Source: Symbiodinium natans
Taxonomy: Eukaryota; Sar; Dinophyceae; Suessiales; Symbiodiniaceae
Direction: 5' to 3'
Length of the DNA: 64,000 bases
Assembly (NCBI GenBank): GCA_905221605.1
Contig: CAJNDS010002481.1
Span: 297,211 to 361,210, forward strand
Part shown: in pieces, positions 43,118 to 54,700 of the stretch
How positions within the stretch are numbered: the first letter of the stretch is position 1
Layout of the letters: every line of letters begins with the position of its first letter
The notes under the pieces: generated by a model
The model's database searches: none
Told to the model about the DNA's origin: nothing
What the model saw: the letters and a program-made list of their open reading frames with translations, nothing else
Position numbers and translations under genes: made by a program

Positions 43118-45465
43118 TCAGCAGATGGCCTCCTTGTCCTCGGGCCGTGAGGACTCGCAGTTTTCCACCTTCAACGAGCTGAGCTGCCCCGAATGTTCTT
43201 CCAACACTGTTGGGGAGTGGAGCATCACGTGCTGATCCATCTGGCTATTGTGGGCCTCTACCAATTCGGCCACGCACCAAGCCCTCGAAAACAAATTGAA
43301 GTCCGTGTCTATGGCCACAACTTGCAGGAAACCTTGAGCATAGCGTCGATGCAGGTGCTGCATCATGGAATCAAATTTGTTAAGTTCGCACTCCACTGGG
43401 TGGTCATTGAAATACTTCGGCGTACTGCAGTCGCAGAAGGGCAGTACATCTCCAGTGACCGTGTCACGAACACCCATCGAGTTGCCACAAATACTCGCAT
43501 GTTGGTTGATGCACAGAGCACAGATCCAATACTGGCTGTCCAAACTGCCACTTTCAGCAAGTCTTTCCCTCAACATTTCTACGTCACCGAAGCTCAGATG
43601 CTGTGCCACACTGTCCCATCGGGACAAGTGCAAAGCATCTGCCACAACTGCCGCAACAAGGTCGCGGAATCGATTGGCCCAATGATGTGTGACCATCCTT
43701 GTCGAACAAACTAAAATAAAAATGGCATAGACGGGTATTCAGATATTCATATGAAAGATGATGAAGATATGCTGACTTTGCGTGGCAAAAAACATACAGT
43801 GGATTCCACTTTTGGGCAGTCATCACTAATACTTAGACCTCCGCTGAGCATCCTGGGAGCATAGTCCTTGGTCAAGACATTTTGCATCGGGAAGTACTTT
43901 CTGCTTTTGTCTTCGACGCCGTGCCAGGATTCTGCCAGGGCCTCTCCCATGGTCCCATGACGGGATTCAGGGATCACTGCATGACGCACGACATCATTGG
44001 TGGTTGACTTCTCCGGATCAAAGTGCGACATCAGTCGAGTTGAGCCCAGCTGGCTGTAGAAACTCAGCAAGTTGCTGACAGAAACTCGGCGGTTCGCAAG
44101 CTCCGCAACCTTGATCTCCCAAGCACAAGCATCACACGTCGCATTTGCAGCGGCAGACTTCCATGGCTGGGATGCCTGGCATGAGGTTCTTGCCAGCTGT
44201 TGCCCGCATGTACAGTTCGTGTTCACAAGATTCTCTTCTTCGATGGCAACCGCTGCCTTCTTTGGGGAGAATTTGGGCAAAGACAAAGAAGACGCCGAGA
44301 GAAGCACTATGCAGAACGCGTTGCCCAACGAATCTGCTAGGCCAGAATACTGGTAGATGCTGGTCACGGCATTGGTTCTAGTCACCCTCTCTAGCCCGAA
44401 GAATAGCAAGAAGGTTGCCATGGAAAAACCCGCCACAACGAAACCAAGTTGGGCGACGAAGATCACTCTCATGGCAAACTGGGTCTCTTTCAAGAGCTGT
44501 TTCCCCATAGCTTCGTCCTTGCTGTCTACCTTCCTTGAATCTCTCAATGCCTTCAAAGGAAGCAAGTAGGCCCGACAGACGAGCGCTACCAGCACAAGAA
44601 GGCACAAGGTGGTGAAAGTGGAGACCACCAGAGTGGTTGGATCTGGCAGGCGTGCTGCAAAAGCCACAAAGGGCATGCAGACTTTCATTAGCACCACAAG
44701 GCAGTTGATGACTCTGATGCAAGGCAAGCTCTCTCCAAAGGCTTCTTGAAAAGCATGGAGGCGTGCGATCACTAGCTGAATACACCAAATGTCACCCAAA
44801 AAAGACGTGGCAAGCCCGAAGGCCACCGACATCATCGCAATTGTGTTGATACGAAACACTCGATCTCTGACACCATCATTGTCGCGGTCCCCCCCAAGAC
44901 ATGCTGACATGAAAGTATCAATGCAACGTACTCCAGTGCCAAGCCAAAAGTACAACAAGCACCTCACGGATTGCCGAATGTATGTAGACTCTGGATGGTC
45001 GGCCACGCACATATACATGGCCAAGACTGCCAAAATCCAGAATGAAACAATCCGGATGATCGTTTGAGGCAAGAAATCCTGAAGTCGCTGCCCATTTTCG
45101 TTCGGCATCTCTGGATCAAAATCGTTGCAACCTTCCCCGCCGCCGAAGAAGAGCCATGGAACAGCGGTCAGTAAGATAGTGCTGGACAGGATGAGAAAAA
45201 TGCAAAGAAGGCGCATTGGCAGAGGGAAGGGGTATGCCTGATCCTTCAAGACGAAGTAGCCCATGACGTAGATCCAGAGAGCCACTGCCAGAGTGCCAAA
45301 GTACTCCCCATTGAACGGACTAAAGAAGAGGCCAATGAGCAAAGCAAACGCCACGGCCACGGCCCACCGACATCTACGGCCATGCCACATAGCCACCTGA
45401 ATGGTTGCCTGCACTGCACGACTCAGAGTTGTCTGCGTCGTCTGTTGAGCCAAGATGCAGTTCAT
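43118..45465 (-). CDS. polytopic membrane protein with conserved cytosolic domain (two exons)
   Basis: Exon 1 (ATG 45465 to about 43800) encodes about ten hydrophobic helices (for example AVAVAFALLIGLFFSP, LLCIFLILSSTILLTAVPWLF, VVSTFTTLCLLVLVALVC, FVVAGFSMATFLLFFG) and a cysteine-containing hydrophilic loop. Exon 2 (about 43710-43118) encodes a soluble domain with SQYWICALCINQHASICG, CELNKFDSMMQHL, QVVAIDTDFNLFSRAWCVAE, LVEAHNSQ and ESSRPEDKEAI, a family I know from many dinoflagellate proteins but without an assigned function. The spacer of about 90 nt contains donor-like GTATGT near 43800 and a pyrimidine-rich acceptor ending TTTTAG at about 43711. The two exons differ in frame, and the exact junction that restores frame is not clear to me. 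The protein ends at the stop near 43118, just beside a TTTAGGG doublet. Confidence 0.7.
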
Positions 45466-45979
45466 GCGAGCAACTCTTGCGTAAAAGCTGGCTAGTTATT
45501 GTGTTTAAGGCCAAGGTCGAACCCTACTTTGACCGCATGATGCCAAATCAAATTGACATTGGCCATGTGACATGAGGAAGATGGGGAAGGATCGGCACAA
45601 GGAACAAGCTTGTGGCATGCTGAACCCACCCGTTCTTCCACAGGTTTTTTTGGAAGAGGTGGTCATCTCTGCAACGGCAGGTGGCAAACGGGGAATGAGT
45701 GTGGTACCTCCCAGGGCTTCGTGCAGGAGCTTCCTTGCTACTACTTTCGTGAAAAGGTTTCGGAAACTGGAGAAACAGAGAGGCCAAGGAAAGCCATCCC
45801 CCCGTTTCCCGCATAGAAGTCGACGATTTTATGGTTTAGGATGTAGAGTTTTGGGCTTATGAGGGTTTAGGGTCTAGGGTGGTTTTAGGAACAATGGTTC
45901 CCTCAAACCTGAGACTGCGCTATGCCGTGCGACAAGTCACGCGCTCTTTTTGGGTTGCATAGTTGTGAAAGAGCGCGAG

Positions 45980-46411
45980 TCAGCAAGTTTTCAAAAAACT
46001 GCCTTTTTGCCAGCTACACAGCACTCGCTTTTGCACAGGAGCTCCAATGGCAAACCCTGCTCTCATGCAAATCCCAAGCCCATTGACAACGGAACAGAAA
46101 ATCATAAAATCGATCTCTATGTTTCGGAAACACGTTTCCATCAAGGGTCCTGAGATGGCAAGCCCAATCCCGTGAGAAATCTCTTGAACTTGAAGCTCTT
46201 CATCTTTGACACACACACACACACACAGTTCCACGACAATGACCAGCAGGATTTCTTGAACGGGACGATGCTTGGAAAGATCTTCGGTGGTACCCCTCTG
46301 ATGTGCTAAACAAACGTCCAAAATCGCAGCCGAGATGGAGATGCATTGCTTACTAAGCCAATAGAAGTATCTGCACGCTAGCAATGTCACGTGTGCAAAG
46401 ACTTTCGGCAA
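45980..46411 (-). CDS. hydrophobic exon-like ORF, unidentified
   Basis: About 140 open codons with several hydrophobic stretches (VTLLACRYFYWLSKQCISI, DFMIFCSVVNGLGICM). An AC microsatellite at 46208-46226 gives the peptide VCVCV, which argues that part of the frame is chance. It lies upstream of the membrane-protein gene on the same strand. No family recognised. Confidence 0.35.
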   Translation of the reverse strand: MPKVFAHVTLLACRYFYWLSKQCISISAAILDVCLAHQRGTTEDLSKHRPVQEILLVIVVELCVCVCVKDEELQVQEISHGIGLAISGPLMETCFRNIEIDFMIFCSVVNGLGICMRAGFAIGAPVQKRVLCSWQKGSFLKTC

Positions 46412-46758
46412 AGTTGCGTATGGCCTTCTTCAATTGCGAGGGAGAAGACCATATCAACTTTAGAAATACCTAGACAGCAGTCGACCGGCGACATATGACA
46501 TTGAGCAAAGATGGAGTTTTCCCTCAGCCCACATATGTTTTTAGCAGCTTGACCTGCTGCACGCCGAAGAGCTGCGGTTCAACAGCTGGCTGCATCCCCT
46601 GACTGGTGCAGGAGTTGCAGCTGTGTAGGCTCGCTGTTCGCCGCCAGGTCGACAGTTCAAACCATGCGCAATCAGCGGCCGGCGCAGTTTGCAGCCACAT
46701 AAAAACTACTCTCATAAACCCCACAGGCGCTACACGTTGCAGCGTGAGGTGTGTGGTG

Positions 46759-46932
<174 letters not shown>

Positions 46933-47668
46933 TAGTATGTATTGTTAGGGATTCTAGGGATGCAGGATGCGCAAACACAACGAGGGTCTGTGGATGGCGT
47001 GGATTTGGGACTCAGAAATGTTGTTCATGTCTAGTTTCGATTGTTGGCGGTCTTTTTGCGAACTCATTTCAGCATGTGTTCAAATCGATTGCACGCTTGC
47101 AGTTGCCGCGAGAACCGATGGGTGAACAGTGAACATGTGTGAACTTACGTGTGAACACGTGTAGCAACAGAGCTTTGTGAATGATCCATTGCCCCACATT
47201 TCAAGTCTTCACACAAATACATGGAAGATGCCATGGTTCCTTCTTCTGGTTGCCATAATTCCATCTCGCGGGCTGGCGCCGATGCGACTGGGAGAGCAAT
47301 GGCTCGCAGCAAATGTCGGAGCCAACTTAGCTGTCTCGTCACGTGTTGTGTTGTAATGGCCCATGGCATTTCCGACGCACACTGCTTTGTTCGTGAAGGA
47401 AGTATAAGGAAGTGTGAATGACTTGAGTGTTACATTCCTTTTTGCTGGTGTTTAGCTGCGTGCATGAGGAGTACACGCGTGATGTTGCAATCGAAGATTG
47501 CATGATATCCAATGCTTCCACAGCTGTACAGACATAAGCACCACGGTGCACCTTAGTGGATCATCAACCGATCCCAGCTTCCACGCATGCAAGCCCCTGG
47601 ATTTATCCTTGCATCGCCACTTTGTCGTCCTGGTCTATGCACGTCTGCTCACTGGTCTCTTCTGGACC
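46933..47668. other. no gene recognised
   Basis: No convincing exon, RNA gene or repeat seen between the ACT array and the next gene. Confidence 0.5.
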
Positions 47669-48918
47669 TCACATTTCCATCGGAAGCCGCTCTCTCACCG
47701 TCATTTCCAGTTCGACGTGGCGGGCCGAATTCCTAGAAAATTGAACAGGGATGTCGGGCTGGTCGGACTGCACAAACACCAGCGAAGCTCGCTGTCCTGC
47801 CAAGTACTCCGCGTCTACTTCGATGAAGCTTTTGTCGCGCCACCAGTTTTGCAGCAGGAACCGATCTTGGCCGCTTTCTGGTGCCGACCAGAACCATGGC
47901 ATGAAGGCCGACTTCCTTGCTGTTGTCTTGGCCGAGGTGCTGGTGGATCTTGGCATCCAGGAACTTCTCGGTGACCATGAAGCCGGACACCAGTGCGGCC
48001 CCGAACTCCTTGAGCTTCCTGACGATTCTATCGACAATGGCCAGCCCGACATGGATCTGCAATCGAACCCTTCGAGTCCTGAAGCGTTCGCCAGGATCTG
48101 GGCGAGGAACGCCCGGCTTGACCCACCTTCCTCTCTGAAGATGTGGTCCTCCAGCTCCTGAGCCGTCCTGTGCTTGCGGATGTAATCTGCCAGGTCCAGC
48201 ATCTTGCTTGCGGTGGTCTGCATCGCTACGAGGTAAGCTTGCAGCACAACTGTTCAACTGGGGCGTGCAGCACAGTTCGGAGAGCTGCGCACGCTCCAGC
48301 AGCCCGCAGCTTCTACGCCGTCGCGGAACGCCACGATGGGACGAATTATCCTCTGCCACGACGGGAGTGAGTCCAGTAAGTGAAGGAGTTGCTGTCGTCC
48401 AGCAAACTCTCGCTTTTTTCGCCTTCCAGGACGAGGCGCTCCAGGCGCTGCAGCGACTGCTCATAGATGTCGTCTGGTAGCAGCAATGCTGCGAGCTTGG
48501 CTTTTCTTGCCTCTGATACTTCTTGCCTCAAGACGCCCTTGGCGTAGAGGAACAGCAGCATGATTGCTCGTTTATCGAGCTTCGTCGGCAGGCTTTGCCC
48601 ATCTGAAACCATTAACTGTGCAGCTGCTTCGATGTCTTCCATGCTGAGGTTCCAATCATCCGCTTTCTCCAGCATGTGCTCCTTAACTACTGCCAGTTGC
48701 GCCTTCTCGGCCTCCATCCGCACCCGGTCCTCTCCAAGCGCCTCTCCGCGCGCTTCCAAGCGCCTGTCCGCGCGCTTCCCACGCGGCTGCCCGACGCTCA
48801 GCGCGAGCCCCGCAGAGGCCAGCATGGGCGTGGGCATGGCCTTCGACATCGGCTGGCGCTCTGTGCTGCCTGCGCAGCCGTTTACAGCAGTTTGGGCTAG
48901 CTGACAGCTTTTTTGCAC
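47669..48918 (-). pseudogene. frame-broken gene with papain-like C-terminus
   Basis: The first exon (48918 to about 48360) reads a helical protein (LDKRAIMLLFLYAKGVLRQE, LLLPDDIYEQSLQRLERL). After a likely intron of about 100 nt with an ACAG acceptor near 48260, the protein continues in another frame (MLDLADYIRKHRTAQELED, SRAFLAQILANASGLEGF), shifts to a second frame at about 48070 (LKEFGAALVSGFMVTEKFLD, GLHAMVLVGT) and shifts back at about 47890 (ESGQDRFLLQNWWRDK, FIEVDAEYLAG). HAMVLVG and LLQNWW resemble the His and Asn boxes of papain-type (C1) cysteine proteases, but I found no catalytic Cys box. The two compensating frame changes without room for introns indicate indels in a decayed gene, or two sequence errors. 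Confidence 0.5.
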
Positions 48919-51249
48919 TTGTTGGTCAGGGATCCTGCACCTGCGCAGCCTGGGCTGTCGAACTGCTTCATCTGCGATCTTCTAGGCTTCCTCGTGTGGC
49001 ATGGCGTCAGGACGTCTTGTGCGGAGCATCACAATGCTTCGGTCTCAGGTCTTCGCGGTCCATGGTCGACCACGCTCCAAGACGACACCCCACTGCCCAT
49101 CGTTGCCGGAGCCGGTAGGCCTGATGAGCGTCACACACTGAACGCCAGCAGCTCGAACGCAAGCCCGACGCCTGGAGAGAGATGGCAGCTGCGCGAAGGC
49201 AATCGGGCGAGTTTATGAAAGCTTCACAGCGGCTAGCGACACGAACTCAGAAGATCGCAACACTGGCGGAGGAGCAGTCACGACCCAACCTGGCTCCCGA
49301 AGCGAAGTCGTGACTAGGACGGCCTGGCCAGAGTGGGCGCGTGGGGAGCTTCCCGGAGACGTGGGGAAGGACAGGCGAGCGCAGCACTGGATATGCAGGG
49401 CTTCCGGGTTGAGGGGTGCAACCTATACCTACCAGTCCTACTCCGACCTGGAGCTGTGGAGGTTCCTGCTGACTCAAGCCAACCAAAACAGCAGCCTCGC
49501 GAAGTGCGCCACCAGACGACTCCAGCTAAACCTGATGTAAGTGAGGTTGGGCAATGCGGCAGTGTGCCCTTGTTGAAACCTCACACGGTAGTGGTGCATA
49601 ACATGAGCGGTCCCGAAACAGAGGCGCATGTCGCGAGCTGAGGTTTAGAGGCCGGCTCTGGCCTCACTTGTGATGACAATTTTTCTTGATTCGTGACGTA
49701 CTCATCTCTTCATTTACACGTTCTCACTCATTTTTGACCACGTTGCTCCTTTGCGACGACAAGCGCGCTCGAGCTCTTGCTGTTTCTAAACAGGGCGAGT
49801 GCCTTTAAGGAGTGCTGTGCTACGGCCGAGGCGCTGCTTCTGGTCCGCCAGGGGATCTCCAGCAGCCTTGTCACAAAAGCTGCAGCAAAACCATTCGCCA
49901 CTCCTCAAACCTAAACTACCAGTCTGGGAAGCGCCTACAGGAGAGTAACCCTAAACCCTAAACCGTAACCGAAATACTCAACATGAGCCGAAACCATGAA
50001 GACCGAGGCAAGAAACGGAGGTGCTGCCGCAGCCGCCCATGACCCGCTACCTGGGCCTAAAACAGGCACAGGCTGGGCTGAGAAAATGCTGCAGAAGCTG
50101 AAAGAGGCACAGTATGGGGTTTAGGGCTTAAGGTTAGGGTTGTCGTACTAGAGAGCAAGCTGCAATAGTCTGAAGTAACGCAAACTATCGTAGACCCCAT
50201 CCCTGCAGCCCGACGCTGTTGTGTCTCTACCCCAGTTCAAGGATGCCATGTGCACGCAAAAATGTGCCATTCTCATGCGTGTAGAATACTAGCGAGTCAT
50301 GATCTAATCTTTGTAGCGCGCCTAAAAGCCTTTAGTCATGAGCACCTGTATGATTGTAATATTAGTAGTATTATGTTGCATTTACTATAATCTAGCGCGC
50401 GAATGCAATGAAAAAAGACGCACGCATCAAATAGACAAGTGCTAAGGGCGGTCACTTGCAACATTCGTTCGCGCGTTTAGTAGTCTTATATTGCTTTTAT
50501 TCATTCATGAGCCAGCAAACAAATGTAAATAAAGGTCCGCGAGGATATAGCATTTGCATGGTCACTTCGCTCCGTTTGCGACTATCTAAGCACAACTGCC
50601 TGTTCTTAGTAATCTAATGCACGTAACGGAGCTGTGGCAAAGTTTCCGCTCCGCTGAATGATTCCTACGAGTATCTATATGGTAAGAAAACCACACACAA
50701 ACACGCAGCTCTCGTGTTTGACGCATGCACCACAAGTTTCAGCATGCCGGGGGAAAGGGCTTCTTGGGCTTATAAGGGATTTAGGACTGAGGACTGCCAG
50801 GAAGATCCAGAAAGTAGGCCCCCAAAATTTGGGACTCTGTACTGCTAAAGGGTACTTGATAGGAACCCCCTTACAAGCAATCCACTTTTTGCCCTTAGAG
50901 GAACCCTGAGAGTACCTCTCGAGGAGCCCCTAGAGGTCTCCGAAACCTGTGTGCAATTAGGATTCATAGGGCCTCGGCTCCAGAACCTGTAGCGCGTGGA
51001 GTTCTCATTAATAAAGGTACACCGAATTTTCCGAACCCCCAAACTCATCTTGGTGCTATGTTCGTGCTTCTACATTTTCGACTCACAGCTCCGAACGGTC
51101 GATCGGGCTGGCACCAGGCATTTGCCAATTACGCGAAACACTTGCCGGCGGTCGAAAACTGGCCGTGCGTCCCTTCAGGACTGCATTGAAAAGCACAAAC
51201 GGCTCACAGCTCAGACCGGCCCAACAAGCTAGTTCTCCATGTTGTCACG

Positions 51250-51395
51250 GCATCATCTTGATCTTGATCATCGTCACCATCAACAACATCACACCGAGTG
51301 TTTCGTCATTGGCAACGACATCGCCATTGTCACAGCTTTCATGATCAGCATTGCCGCCGTCATCATCACGGTCATCGTCGTGACCGCCACCATAT
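51250..51395. repeat. CATC/CGTC low-complexity tract
   Basis: Irregular ATC, GTC and ACC triplets, for example TCATCATCACGGTCATCGTCG. The His- and Val/Ile-rich frame across it is an artefact. Confidence 0.8.
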
Positions 51396-51417
51396 TATAT
51401 AGTGCTGGCAGTGATGG

Positions 51418-51466
51418 AACCCTAAACCCTAAACCCTAAACCCGAAACCCTAAACCCTAAACCCTG
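51418..51466. repeat. CCCTAAA array
   Basis: Seven heptamers, one with CCCGAAA. Confidence 0.92.
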
Positions 51467-51688
51467 TTATCGAACTAGCTCACTGGAGCAGGTAGCTTAT
51501 GAGGTCTGAGCTGCTTTGGACATCCCCAAGTCTCAAAAGCAAAGAAGCACAAGGGCGCAGGCAGGATGTGCACCAGAAAGAGAACTCTAAGTTGATGTGA
51601 CTACTAGAACTGTAAGAATGGAACCTTAAGGAATCATGTTGGCAAGTATTTAGGCCTCTATGCTATATCAAAAGGCTTGCGTGTCCAG

Positions 51689-51762
51689 TATCCTAGGGGA
51701 AGGCAAATTTTAGGGATTGTACACGCATTGTAGTACCCCAAAAGGTTAACGGGTACCCACTC
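51689..51762. repeat. dispersed short repeat with CCCCAAAAGGTTAA core, copy 1
   Basis: Shares TGTCCAGTATCCT, GGGATT.TA.ACGCATT.TAGT and CCCCAAAAGGTTAA with 55438-55517 in the same order and orientation. Shorter copies of the core lie at about 55592-55610 and 55650-55670. Confidence 0.75.
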
Positions 51763-51798
51763 TACTACAAGACGCCTCGCGCCCAGTGCCTCCAGATG

Positions 51799-54700
51799 TC
51801 ACGCTTCCGCGTAGTCGACTCGCACATCGGGGATGTGCCGAAGCTTGCTATGGTACTCCTCGAGCTCTGTATCTCGGACCTCGTAGGGATCCCTTAAATC
51901 ACAGAGGAGCTCGAACCGTTTGAGCTTATGTAGTTTCGCCACGCTGTCGATGATGGCGGAACGACCGCGTTCCGAGATGCGTAGGCTACGGCAGGAGAGC
52001 CGTTGATCATAGTTCCCACTGAGATCCAGTCTCCTGAATGGTCTAGGGCTTAGCTTTGACAGGCAGACGCTGTTTGTTCTTGAGTTGTGTATACAGCCAA
52101 CGGTTAAAATTAAAACATGAACGCTGCAAGCAACAAAAGTCTGCACACAAAGAACAGGCCCAAACCCCAAACTGTCCCAGCGTCAGTTGGCTGACCTGAA
52201 GTAGGCAGCAAAGCGACTCGGCAAGAGCATGGCAACTTGCGTCGTCCATTCGCGTCTGGCGCAAGTTGATTTCGAGCTCTGTCACCTGAGGGCTTGGGGC
52301 TTGTTGGGACTGGGCCTTCAGAGCAATGTCGCGGCAACGCGATGCGAATCCCTCTTCTGAACGGCAAACAGCCCCACCTCCACCAGATGCCTTAGCCCCT
52401 GCAGGAAGGGCTTGGACGGGTCTGTCTCTTGATACATCTCAGCCAAGTCGAGGATGACCGTGCGGATGTGGGCGCCTGTGCTCAAGCTTGCAGGCTCCCG
52501 CAACGGTATATGGGGTAAAAGGATCTCTGGCCCGGTCCTACATGAACACAAATGAGAAACTACCATGGAGCAGCTCGGAGGGCTGAAGGGTTCTTTCATA
52601 GCAGCCTAAAGGAACTAAGAAACGAGTACTGCCCATTTCGTAGGGTTCAGGGTTTCCATAAATCCTCAACCGGAGTGCTCCATGGAGCACTTGGGAGGGC
52701 TCGGGACGAAAGCCCTAAACCATAGTAAACTGGAGCCGAGGAGCTCTTTCCCAGTCCTTGGAGTAAGGCGCTCAAGCACTGAGTTGGCAAAGCTGAGATG
52801 TCGCTGGTCTGCCGCTTTCCTTCAAAGCCATGCCTGCATTCTAACTTCAGGGCCCCGAAAATAAATATTGGACACCTCTTTGAGACCAGAACGGATCTGA
52901 GCGTCCCCAAAACCATTTATGAATGGAGAGCTCTATAGGACCAGAAGGGGTTCTTCCAAACTCTTGATCAACCCCACGTGGCCACCCAGTTGCATGGTGA
53001 GTCGGAGCTTCCGATAGCCCGGGCCCAGGCGCAGCAAGAGCGCCACGACTGCAGCAACACCATGGTCACACAGAAAAAGCGGAGAACCCTGCAGTCTCAG
53101 AAGGACTTCCCAGTCAGCTTTGGCTTCAGGGAACTCTTTCTTATTCTGGTCCCGGTCGATCAGGAGTACAGGCCTCATGCACTTTTCAATGCACGTCGTA
53201 GCTGGGGCAGTACTTGGAATCTTCAGGGCTACAGGACGTAGGCGAAGGTGACGAAGAGTCAGCGCAGCATCAGGGAAGAGCTCGAGCTCTGGCGTCACTT
53301 GAAGTTCTTGAAGCTTCACCCACTCCGTGATCAAGGTCGGCTTCTGTGACTTCTTGGCTGCTCTTTGTGCAGTGCTCCGGAGGTCTTCGTCGAAACTCTC
53401 CCAAAAGTTGCTGTGCAGCAGTTGCAAGCTGCAAAGCGACTCTGCGTAGCGGTTTTTGAGAGTTTCTGGGCCTGGGAAATCCGAGGCAGCGAGGGCTTCC
53501 TGTAGCAACCACTGGCGCACCTGCCAGGCGATGGAGTTGTGAAGGCGTGTGGCGGCCAAGAGCCGGAGGCCGGGGATCAGAAGGTTCATCGCCAAGGCAA
53601 AAGGCTTCGTCACGCCCACAGATAGCAAGAGCAGTGCTTGCGGAGCATCCTCCAGCAGCAAAGCCTTCTGCCTTGAAGGCTCCATCTCCATGTAAGCTGC
53701 TTGACAGGCCCGTTCTGAGAGGCTGGGTTGGGGAGCATCTGCTTGCTGCGGCTGTAGAAAGAGAAGGGCCAGGTAGCTCCGATCCAGTCTTTCTCTGCCC
53801 GAGGCCCCTGGCCAAAGCCAGTAGAAGTGCAGCATCCAGACGTAGGCAAGGCCCAGGTATCCTCCAAGGACAATGCAAAGGAGAGTCGGACTCCAAAACT
53901 GAAACAACGCCAAAACCCCAGTTACTTGGTTCATCTGGACCCCACACGGCATCCATGACCCCGGAATGTTAACATTTATCCAGGTCCTAAGTAGCTGACC
54001 CAGTGAATGTCCGACTGCACCACCATGCTCGCAAGCATTGTGTCTTTCACAACGTCGAAGCCATCCCCCATGAAGGGAAAGAGGCTTCGAGACGACAGGG
54101 CCACATCCATGGCACTGTAGCTGCAAGAGCTACTGAACCTGATGACCAGCGCCTGTAAGAAGAAGAGGAGCAGGCCCGACGTCCAGAGAAGGTCCCAGGC
54201 CTCCCACGCCATGCCGGCCTTGGCACTCAGCTGTCCCCCGTGGCTAGCTGAGAGGGTCAGCTTCGAGCACAGGCTCAGCCAGCACAGCAGGAGCATGGAC
54301 AAGAGGAGATTCCGGGACCCCTCGGAGATTTCCCAGAAGACGGCTCCATGGCGGACCCCATGCTTCCGGGCCTTGGCGTTTGCAGCGGCCCTCTCAGAGG
54401 CCTCCTCCAGGCTGAGTGTCGCTTTGGAGGTGTTCGCCTTGTACTGGGAGGGCCACCCCATGCACAGGAGGGCGGCGCACACCCCGAGCACCACGAAGTA
54501 CTTCCTGAGGCTCGGTTTTCTAGGCAAGACGTAGCTTAAGTTGCCGCAAAAAGGGAAAACTGTATAGCCTGGAGTGGTCAACTTCTAGCCCAGCTTCAGA
54601 AGCATCAGCGAGATCCAGTACTTGGCTCTAGGCACCCAAAGGTTCGACGGAATCTCGGCCATGCTTGGCCAAACTGGCTGTGGCAGCTCAAGCCAGCGTA

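Larger units (their letters stand above)
48919..51798. other. gene-poor interval
   Basis: A plus-strand frame at 49310-49641 is short and unlike a gene. The interval contains isolated telomere-like words (49950, 50120), AT-rich sequence (50280-50640), an ATC/GTC-type low-complexity tract (51250-51395), a CCCTAAA array (51418-51466) and a dispersed repeat copy (51689-51762). No exon assigned. Confidence 0.5.

Noticed and set aside
43193-43714. 173-codon plus-strand ORF
   Set aside because: Antisense shadow of the conserved soluble-domain exon, which has clear family motifs on the minus strand.
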